Positions 6,769-12,493 of a stretch of DNA of 12,493 nucleotides are shown here, one piece after another. Position numbers and translations under genes: made by a program. This DNA is from Bordetella parapertussis (GTDB lineage Bacteria; Pseudomonadota; Gammaproteobacteria; Burkholderiales; Burkholderiaceae_B): NCBI GenBank assembly GCA_945868195.1, contig CAMBLP010000058.1, positions 1 through 12,493 on the forward strand. Direction: 5' to 3'. Position 1 is the stretch's first letter; every line of letters starts with the position of its first letter. The notes below the pieces were generated by a model. The model was not told where the DNA came from. It saw only the letters and a list, made by a program, of their open reading frames with translations, and did no database searches.

Positions 6769-6899
6769 CTAAACTGGCATCACTCCCTTTCCTGACGGCA
6801 GGTCAATCAGAGCAACCGGGCTGATGTCACGGTACACTCTTTGTTGCCCTTAACTCTCGTTTGGCGTCTGCTCTCCGCGCGCCGTATCGGACCCGAATC
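6769..6899. other. Gap between chaC and pdxH, no gene seen
   Basis: 131 bases without a convincing frame. CCTGACGGCAGG forms only a four-bp stem and lacks a T-run, so no terminator is called. No promoter box pair with proper spacing stands out, although one is expected here for pdxH. A TTG-initiated extension of pdxH to 6861 is possible but not favoured. Confidence 0.5.
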
Positions 6900-7535
6900 A
6901 TGTCTATTGCCGATATCCGTCAAAGCTACGATAAATTCACATTGTTAGAAAAGGATGCCAAAGCATCCCCTTACGAACAATTTTCAGTCTGGTTTGACGA
7001 AGCGCTCAGTCAAAACGTCGCCGAACCCACTGCGATGACATTGGCCACCGCAGATGCGCGAGGACGTCCCTCCTCGAGGATCGTGCTTCTCAAAGGCGTG
7101 GACGACAAGGGTTTCTTGTTTTTTACCAACTACGAATCTCGCAAAGGGATCGAACTGGCCATTCAGCCCTGGGCGAGCCTGCTCTTTTTCTGGCAACCGC
7201 TTGAGCGCGAAGTCCGCATCGAAGGGGTTGTTGAAAAAGTGACGGCTGCGGAGTCCGATGCGTACTTCCAAACGCGTCCAGTCGGTTCGCAAATTGGTGC
7301 CTGGACCTCTCCCCAAAGTCGGCCTATTACCCTCGAGCAACTGGCCGCGACTGAAAAAGCGCTCAAAGAACAATACGGCGATCAAAAGCCTCCACGCCCC
7401 CCTCACTGGGGCGGCTATCGACTCAAGCCCGAGTATTTCGAGTTTTGGCAAGGGCGTCCTTCGCGCCTGCACGATCGCCTGACTTACCAAGCCACCGCTG
7501 CGGGAAAGTGGTCGATCGGACGGATTGCCCCCTAA
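6900..7535 (+). CDS. pdxH: Pyridoxine/pyridoxamine 5'-phosphate oxidase
   Basis: A 211-residue FMN-dependent enzyme that makes pyridoxal 5'-phosphate from PNP or PMP in the last salvage/de novo step (E. coli PdxH is 218). Seen in order: [13 protein letters not shown]-terminus, AMTLATAD and [12 protein letters not shown] (FMN-binding), [13 protein letters not shown] (about 76-88), [16 protein letters not shown], and the family segments [15 protein letters not shown] [11 protein letters not shown], then [25 protein letters not shown] and the C-terminal WSIGRIAP (family usually ends RLAP). All landmark regions are present. The ATG at 6900 matches the family N-terminus. A TTG at 6861 in frame would add 13 residues. 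Its stop is one base before the flavin reductase ATG, and both encode FMN-binding split-barrel proteins. Confidence 0.96.
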   Translation: MSIADIRQSYDKFTLLEKDAKASPYEQFSVWFDEALSQNVAEPTAMTLATADARGRPSSRIVLLKGVDDKGFLFFTNYESRKGIELAIQPWASLLFFWQPLEREVRIEGVVEKVTAAESDAYFQTRPVGSQIGAWTSPQSRPITLEQLAATEKALKEQYGDQKPPRPPHWGGYRLKPEYFEFWQGRPSRLHDRLTYQATAAGKWSIGRIAP

Positions 7536-7536
7536 T

Positions 7537-8046
7537 ATGAACGCGACTTCCCCCTCTTTTGATTCGACTTTTTTCAGGGCAGCATTAGGCAGATTTCCCA
7601 CGGGTGTCACGGTCATTACCGCTGCGGCTGAGGGCATGACACCGGTTGGTCTCACCGTGAGTTCGTTTAATTCCGTTTCACTCGATCCACCCCTTGTGGT
7701 GTGGAGCCTATCGCGCAATTCTTCTTCGCTCAAGACCTTAGAGCAATGCGATCGCTATGTCATTCATGTCCTAGGTTCGACCCAAATGTCGGTCTCCCAA
7801 CGGTTTGCGAGCGGTCCTGCGGCCGAGCGTTTCAATGGCATTCCTTTGACAAATGCGCCCAACGGCTCACCTCGACTCGATTTGCCGTGTGCCGCGTGGT
7901 TTGAATGCGCCAACCATCGTCGCTACGAAGAAGGCGATCACATTATCTTTATTGGTGCCGTGGAACACTGCGCGCGCACTGAAGCTCTACCTTTGGTCTA
8001 TCACGCCGGCGGCTATGATCTAACGCCTGCTGACGTGCGTACATAA
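7537..8046 (+). CDS. Flavin reductase-like (split-barrel) protein
   Basis: A 169-residue member of the flavin reductase-like domain family (HpaC/NtaB type), which reduces FMN or FAD with NAD(P)H to supply a partner monooxygenase or uses bound flavin directly. Landmarks: FRAALGRFPTGVTVIT (11-26), PVGLTVSSFNSVSLDPPL, the RNSSSL loop, FASG, GDHIIFIGAVEH, and the closing PLVYHAGGYDL typical of the family. The ATG at 7537 begins one base after the pdxH TAA. A TTG at 7525 is in frame but less likely. No oxygenase component gene is adjacent, so the user of the reduced flavin is unclear. It may be a stand-alone reductase, or its partner lies elsewhere. Confidence 0.9.
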   Translation: MNATSPSFDSTFFRAALGRFPTGVTVITAAAEGMTPVGLTVSSFNSVSLDPPLVVWSLSRNSSSLKTLEQCDRYVIHVLGSTQMSVSQRFASGPAAERFNGIPLTNAPNGSPRLDLPCAAWFECANHRRYEEGDHIIFIGAVEHCARTEALPLVYHAGGYDLTPADVRT

Positions 8047-8067
8047 ATCAAGATATAACGAGACATC

Positions 8068-9177
8068 ATGAGTACAGATATTGATTGCATCGTCGTTGGA
8101 GCCGGTGTCGTTGGGTTGGCGATCGCACGCGCATTGGCGCTCTCAGGACGCGAAGTGATGGTGGTCGAAGCCGCCGAAGGAATTGGCACAGGGACGAGCG
8201 CCCGCAACTCCGAAGTCATCCATGCAGGCATTTACTATCCTGCAGGCAGCCTTAAGGCCAAGCTCTGCGTCAAAGGCAGGCACATGCTTTATGCCTATTG
8301 TGCTGAAAAAGGTGTTGCGCACAAAAAGATTGGCAAACTGATTGTCGCAACCAGCCAAGAAGAGATTCCCAAGCTCACCGACATCTTGCAGAAAGCCCGC
8401 GTCAACGGGGTCGAAGATATGGAGTTGTTGACAGCGGAACAAGCGATGGCACTCGAGCCAGCGCTCTTTTGTACCGCTGCATTACTGTCGCCGTCCACGG
8501 GCATCATTGACAGCCATGGTTTGATGCTCGCCTATCAAGGTGACGCCGAAAACGCCGGAGCGCAATGCGTTTTTCATACGCCCCTCGAGACTGGACGGGT
8601 CCGCGAAGGTGGCGGGTTTGAGCTTCAGTTCGGTGGCGCGGAGGCCATGAGCATTTCTTGCAACGTACTGATTAACGCCTCGGGCTTGCACGCGCCTACG
8701 CTCGCGCGTCGCATCGAAGGCATCCCTCCCGTCTCCATTCCTAACGAGTATTTGTGCAAAGGCAGTTACTTTACCTTGCAGAGTCGCGCGCCCTTTACGC
8801 GCCTGATTTATCCCACACCCCACCATGCGGGTCTTGGGGTTCATCTCACACTCGATCTCGGAGGACAGGCCAAGTTCGGCCCTGACACGGAGTGGATTGA
8901 CCGCGTGGATTACGACATCGATCCTAGCCGCTGCGATGGTTTTTATGAAGCGGTTCGCAGTTACTGGCCCGGCATGAAAGATGGCTCGTTGTCGCCCGGT
9001 TACACCGGTATTCGGCCTAAAGTCTCTGGCCCCCACGAGCCTGCCGCCGACTTTATGATTGTGGGTCAAGCCACCCATGGCATCCCTGGCCTGGTTAACC
9101 TCTTTGGTATCGAATCGCCAGGACTGACCTCTAGCCTCGCGATCGCAGAGGAAACCCTCGCCCGCCTCCATCCCTAA
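8068..9177 (+). CDS. lhgO: L-2-hydroxyglutarate oxidase/dehydrogenase-like FAD flavoprotein
   Basis: A 369-residue DAO-family FAD enzyme related to L2HGDH/LhgO, which returns L-2-hydroxyglutarate (a side product of malate and other dehydrogenases, or a lysine/glutarate catabolite) to 2-oxoglutarate. The Rossmann GAGVVG motif (11-16) and Glu34 bind [17 protein letters not shown] (44-57) with His52 and [11 protein letters not shown] (60-70) are the L2HGDH signature. A late [11 protein letters not shown] segment and the C-terminal [13 protein letters not shown] loop close the FAD site. It is shorter than E. coli LhgO (about 400-420) but like other proteobacterial homologues. GAGA stands before the ATG. 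It lies 21 bases after the flavin reductase and 18 before the acyl-CoA dehydrogenase. An unrelated 2-hydroxyacid substrate cannot be excluded. Confidence 0.87.
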   Translation: MSTDIDCIVVGAGVVGLAIARALALSGREVMVVEAAEGIGTGTSARNSEVIHAGIYYPAGSLKAKLCVKGRHMLYAYCAEKGVAHKKIGKLIVATSQEEIPKLTDILQKARVNGVEDMELLTAEQAMALEPALFCTAALLSPSTGIIDSHGLMLAYQGDAENAGAQCVFHTPLETGRVREGGGFELQFGGAEAMSISCNVLINASGLHAPTLARRIEGIPPVSIPNEYLCKGSYFTLQSRAPFTRLIYPTPHHAGLGVHLTLDLGGQAKFGPDTEWIDRVDYDIDPSRCDGFYEAVRSYWPGMKDGSLSPGYTGIRPKVSGPHEPAADFMIVGQATHGIPGLVNLFGIESPGLTSSLAIAEETLARLHP

Positions 9178-9195
9178 GCCAGAGAGACACTCAAT

Positions 9196-10863
9196 ATGTC
9201 ACACCCCGTTCCAGACGCTCACGGACTCAATCTTTTTGCAGCGGACGCGGGGCGCGACCTCTTGGCCTGCTATCTACCCAAGGATTTACATGCGCATTTG
9301 TTGCCGCATCTTGAGCGACTTGGAGGCTTGGCAGGCGCCTTGCTCGACGATCTCGCCGGCGTCGCAGATAAACACCCACCCACGCTCTCCGTGCGCACTC
9401 GTGCCGGTATCGACGTCAATCAAGTCGACAAACATCCCGCATATGTCGAGCTTGAGCGCTTTGCCTACAGTGAATTCGGACTCGCGGCGATGTCGCACCG
9501 GGGTGGTGTGCTTGGTTGGCCCACGCCCATGCCGCCCGCAGCTAAATATGCATTGACCTATTTATTTGTGCAGGCAGAGTTTGGCTTGTGTTGTCCCGTG
9601 AGTATGACCGATTCGCTCGCTCGGACCTTGCGCAAGTTTGGTGATCCCGCGTTGGTCGAGCGTGTGCTCCCGATGGTCACGACGCAAGATTTTGACGCGC
9701 TTCATCAAGGCGCGATGTTCATGACCGAACAAGGCGCGGGCTCGGATGTGAGCGCGACAGCGACCGAGGCCGCCTTGGGTTCGGATGGTCAGTGGCAGCT
9801 CTCTGGTGATAAATGGTTTTGTTCAAATCCCGATGCGGGTTTTGCTATGGTGCTGGCACGCTCCGAGGCTGTTGACGGGCTCAAAGGCGTGTCCTTGTTT
9901 CTGTTACCGCGCACGAAGCCCGATGGCTCGCCGAATAACTACCGCATTTTGCGTTTGAAAGACAAACTCGGCACGCGCTCAATGGCGAGCGGTGAAATCC
10001 GTCTCGAAGGGGCCTTTGCCTGGCTCGTGGGTGAACGCGGCCAGGGTTTCAAGCAGATGTCGGACATGATTAACAACTCGCGGCTCTCCAATGGTGTGCG
10101 CGCCGCGGGACTCATGAGACGCGCCTTGACTGAGGCCCTCTACGTCGCCAAGCATCGCCAGGCGTTTGGCAAGCGACTCGACCAGATGCCCTTGATGCAA
10201 CGCCAACTGAGCAAAATGGCCATGCTGACCGAGCAAGCCCGCACCATGGTTTACCAAACTGCGCGAGCGCTGGCGTCGGCGGACGAAGACGCCTCAAAGC
10301 GCCCACTCATGCGCATCATGACGCCACTGATCAAGTTTCGCGCCTGCCGCGACGCGCGCAAAGTTGCGGGCGATGCCATGGAAGTGCGGGGTGGTTGTGG
10401 CTATATCGAGGAGTGGAGTGACCCACGGGTCTTGCGCGATGCGCATCTTGGGTCAATCTGGGAAGGTACGAGCAATATCGTCGCACTTGACGTGCTCAGA
10501 GCCATTCAGCGCGAGGATTCCCTACCCGCCTTGCGCGCGCATGTGGAAGCATTACTTGCCGAAGGCGCACCCGTCAGCAATTCCTTGGCCGCTCTGCAAG
10601 CCGAACGCATCGAGCGCGCCTTTACCTTCGCCGCGACAGCCAGCGATCTAAACAATTCCGAACAAGCGCGACAAGTCGCCACCGCGCTCTACAACATCGT
10701 CACCATGGCGGGTATGCGCTGGGAGGCCAAACAGGCCAAGATGCCCATCCGCAACCATCTCGCCGACCTTGTCTTGCAGCATCGCCTCGCTGCACGCGAC
10801 CCGATCGCCGACCCACTTTTAGCCGACGCCCTTCTGGTCGACTGGTTATCCGCCTCGATTTAA
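9196..10863 (+). CDS. AidB-type acyl-CoA dehydrogenase
   Basis: A 555-residue flavoprotein of the AidB branch of acyl-CoA dehydrogenases (E. coli AidB is 541). FAD and acyl-CoA oxidation motifs: MTEQGAGSDV (176-185), DKWFCSNPDAG (205-215), LKDKLGTRSMASGE (254-267), SRLSNGVRAAGLMRRAL (295-311), RQAFGKRLDQMPLMQ, EVRGGCGYIEE (396-406), and LGSIWEGTSNIVALDVLR with catalytic Glu423. The C-terminal helical part (about 440-555), where AidB binds DNA in E. coli, is present. Family members include the stress-induced AidB and metabolic acyl- or isovaleryl-CoA dehydrogenases, and sequence alone does not decide. Spacing of 18 bases from lhgO and 47 from the TPP enzyme fits an operon. GAGAG precedes the ATG weakly. 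Confidence 0.92.
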   Translation: MSHPVPDAHGLNLFAADAGRDLLACYLPKDLHAHLLPHLERLGGLAGALLDDLAGVADKHPPTLSVRTRAGIDVNQVDKHPAYVELERFAYSEFGLAAMSHRGGVLGWPTPMPPAAKYALTYLFVQAEFGLCCPVSMTDSLARTLRKFGDPALVERVLPMVTTQDFDALHQGAMFMTEQGAGSDVSATATEAALGSDGQWQLSGDKWFCSNPDAGFAMVLARSEAVDGLKGVSLFLLPRTKPDGSPNNYRILRLKDKLGTRSMASGEIRLEGAFAWLVGERGQGFKQMSDMINNSRLSNGVRAAGLMRRALTEALYVAKHRQAFGKRLDQMPLMQRQLSKMAMLTEQARTMVYQTARALASADEDASKRPLMRIMTPLIKFRACRDARKVAGDAMEVRGGCGYIEEWSDPRVLRDAHLGSIWEGTSNIVALDVLRAIQREDSLPALRAHVEALLAEGAPVSNSLAALQAERIERAFTFAATASDLNNSEQARQVATALYNIVTMAGMRWEAKQAKMPIRNHLADLVLQHRLAARDPIADPLLADALLVDWLSASI

Positions 10864-10910
10864 CCCTATGATTACACTTATCCCTTTTCTCTAAAAAGAA
10901 GACAAGAAAA

Positions 10911-12493
10911 ATGAGCCAAGCACCCTCCCCCAGCAAGCCCCGCACCGGTGGTCAGATTCTCGTCGGCCAACTCGTCAGCCATGGCGTCAAGCACGTATTC
11001 TGCGTGCCTGGCGAAAGCTTTCTTGCCGTACTCGACGCCTTGGTGGATGTCAGCATCGAGGTCACGGTTTGTCGACAGGAAGGCGGGGCCGCAATGATGG
11101 CTGACGCCTATGGCAAACTCACGGGCACCCCTGGTATTTGCATGGTCACGCGCGGGCCCGGTGCTTCTAATGCCTTGGCAGGTATTCACATCGCCAAGCA
11201 AGACTCTACCCCAGTGATTGTCTTTGTCGGACAAATCGAACGCGGCATGCGTGAACGCGAAGCCTTTCAGGAAATGGACTATCGCGCGGTCTTTGGACAG
11301 GCCGCCAAATGGGCCACCGAGATTGACGATGCGGCGCGGATCCCCGAGATCTTGTCGCGTGCCTTCCATGTTGCGACCTCAGGACGCCCTGGTCCCGTCG
11401 TGATTGCCTTGCCCGAGGATATGCTGGTCGAGATGGCTACGGTCGCCGATGCACCGCACTACGAAGCCATCGACTCCGCACCGGCTGCCGGTCAAATGGC
11501 TGCCTTGGCAGAACGCCTGTCCAAAGCGAAAGCCCCCGTCGCGATTTTGGGTGGCGCACGCTGGAGCGCACAGGCCGTTGCACAGTTCGCTGAGTTCGCC
11601 GCACGCTTTAAGCTGCCGGTGGCGGTATCGTTTCGCCGTCAAATGCTTTTTCCTGCCAATCATCCCTGTTTCATCGGTGATGTCGGCATCGGTCTGAATC
11701 CCGACTTGCTTAAACGCGTACAAGATGCCGATCTCGTGCTGCTCGTCGGTGGTCGTATGTCTGAAATGCCAAGCCAGGCCTATACGCTTTTCGATATTCC
11801 CGTGCCCAAGCAAGCACTTGTGCATGTACATCCTGACAGTGGCGAGCTCGGTCGGGTCTACCGCGCTTCGATTGCGATCAATGCTTCACCGATTGCCTTT
11901 GCTGCCGAATTGGCCGCGCTCCCAACGCCTGCGGCAATACCGTGGGCAGCGAGTACCGAGGCGATGCACAAAAGCTACCTCGCCTGGAGCGATCCAGCCC
12001 CCATCAAAACGCCCGGTGCCGTGCAAATGGGTGGTGTGATGGAATATCTCGAAGCGCATTTACCCGCTGATGCCATCATGACCAACGGTGCCGGTAATTT
12101 TGCGACTTGGCTACATCGCTTCCACCGCTTTACACAATACGGCACGCAACTCGCTCCCACCTCGGGTTCGATGGGCTACGGTCTACCTGCAGCCGTTGGC
12201 GCCAAGCGCTTTTCACCCGACAAGTTAGTCGTGTGCTTTGCTGGTGATGGTTGTTTCATGATGCATGGTCAAGAGTTCGCAACGGCCGTTCAGTACAACC
12301 TGCCCATCATCGTGGTGATTATCGACAACGGCATGTACGGCACCATCCGAATGCACCAGGAAAAACATTACCCTGGCCGCATTTCCGCGACACACCTGAA
12401 AAATCCTGATTTTGCTGCTTATGCGCGCGCCTTTGGTGGTCACGGCGAGCGGGTCGAAAAAACCGAAGAGTTCGGCCCTGCCTATGAGCGCGC
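10911..12493 (+). CDS. Acetolactate synthase-like thiamine diphosphate enzyme, C-terminus cut by window edge
   Basis: About 527 residues of a TPP-dependent decarboxylase/carboligase of the acetolactate-synthase superfamily. The N-terminal Pyr domain has VFCVPGES (29-36) and catalytic Glu57 in CRQEGGAAMMADAYG. The middle domain starts with APVAILGG (208-215) and includes FIGDVGIGLNPDLL (254-267). The PP domain has TSGSMGYGLPAAVG and the TPP/Mg motif GDG (445-447) to Asn473 (IIDNGMYGT). About 20-50 residues are missing at the right edge. No regulatory small subunit is visible nearby, so this is likely a catabolic or unassigned ALS-like enzyme rather than the IlvB of branched-chain synthesis. 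The start ATG at 10911 has only a weak purine-rich upstream sequence (AAGAAGACAAGAAAA). Confidence 0.9.
   Translation, partial: MSQAPSPSKPRTGGQILVGQLVSHGVKHVFCVPGESFLAVLDALVDVSIEVTVCRQEGGAAMMADAYGKLTGTPGICMVTRGPGASNALAGIHIAKQDSTPVIVFVGQIERGMREREAFQEMDYRAVFGQAAKWATEIDDAARIPEILSRAFHVATSGRPGPVVIALPEDMLVEMATVADAPHYEAIDSAPAAGQMAALAERLSKAKAPVAILGGARWSAQAVAQFAEFAARFKLPVAVSFRRQMLFPANHPCFIGDVGIGLNPDLLKRVQDADLVLLVGGRMSEMPSQAYTLFDIPVPKQALVHVHPDSGELGRVYRASIAINASPIAFAAELAALPTPAAIPWAASTEAMHKSYLAWSDPAPIKTPGAVQMGGVMEYLEAHLPADAIMTNGAGNFATWLHRFHRFTQYGTQLAPTSGSMGYGLPAAVGAKRFSPDKLVVCFAGDGCFMMHGQEFATAVQYNLPIIVVIIDNGMYGTIRMHQEKHYPGRISATHLKNPDFAAYARAFGGHGERVEKTEEFGPAYER

Noticed and set aside
6984..7733. 249-codon open frame on the minus strand across pdxH and the flavin reductase
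   Set aside because: It is fully antisense to two well-recognised enzymes, resembles no family and is broken by no motif evidence. It is a codon-bias shadow.
8482..9171. 229-codon minus-strand frame inside lhgO
   Set aside because: Antisense to a gene with clear FAD motifs. The translated product shows no domain features.
10864..10910. CTTTT/AAAAG dyad before the TPP enzyme as a regulatory hairpin
   Set aside because: Five mostly A-T pairs are too weak, and such repeats are expected by chance in an AT-rich gap.
10878..11369. 163-codon minus-strand frame opposite the TPP enzyme start
   Set aside because: Antisense shadow of a conserved TPP enzyme, with no recognisable motif or ribosome site.
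1..12493. Search for tRNA/rRNA genes, CRISPR arrays, insertion sequences, toxin-antitoxin or defence genes
   Set aside because: No cloverleaf-like sequence, regularly spaced repeat, transposase motif or defence domain was seen. All long reading frames are accounted for by metabolic, transport and tRNA-modification genes.

Overview
The window looks like the chromosome of a betaproteobacterium, most likely Burkholderiales and possibly Alcaligenaceae-like. This rests on a Bug-type periplasmic receptor (a family greatly expanded in that order), the gene mix and moderate-to-high GC. The genus cannot be fixed from sequence alone. Twelve protein-coding genes are supported. Ten are complete and the two at the edges are cut. 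I see no tRNA, rRNA, CRISPR array, insertion sequence or prophage gene.

Left half, minus strand, read right to left (4806 down to 1): a ThiF/E1-like tRNA dehydratase (tcdA), an FMN-dependent alpha-hydroxyacid dehydrogenase, an RraA-like/HMG aldolase-type protein, an NAD-type D-2-hydroxyacid dehydrogenase, and a Bug-family solute receptor whose C-terminus lies off the window. The last four look like a small catabolic module. A carboxylate is captured in the periplasm, a hydroxyacid is oxidised to a 2-oxoacid by a flavin enzyme and/or a nicotinamide enzyme, and an aldolase/decarboxylase cleaves it. The substrate is unknown. tcdA is a housekeeping-type gene that happens to lie 5 bases upstream of the module. 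The 105-base spacer between the RraA-like and dehydrogenase genes holds a perfect 9-bp hairpin plus a second inverted repeat.

Right half, plus strand (4922 to 12493): a 12-helix MFS transporter whose stop overlaps the start of a ChaC-type gamma-glutamylcyclotransferase. After a 131-base gap comes a tight row of five genes: pdxH, a flavin reductase, an L-2-hydroxyglutarate oxidase-like flavoprotein (lhgO), an AidB-type acyl-CoA dehydrogenase and an acetolactate-synthase-like thiamine diphosphate enzyme (cut at the right edge). Spacings are 1, 21, 18 and 47 bases, so co-transcription is plausible. The row is rich in flavin enzymes (three or four FMN/FAD proteins) and touches cofactor supply (PLP) and metabolite repair (L-2-hydroxyglutarate).

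The divergent tcdA/MFS spacer (4807-4921) carries a plausible sigma70-like promoter for the MFS gene and an imperfect inverted repeat. No clearly novel system such as a defence island or mobile element is visible. The most interesting points are the uncharacterised hydroxyacid/aldolase/Bug module, the structured spacer inside it, and the pdxH-to-TPP-enzyme row with no assigned pathway.
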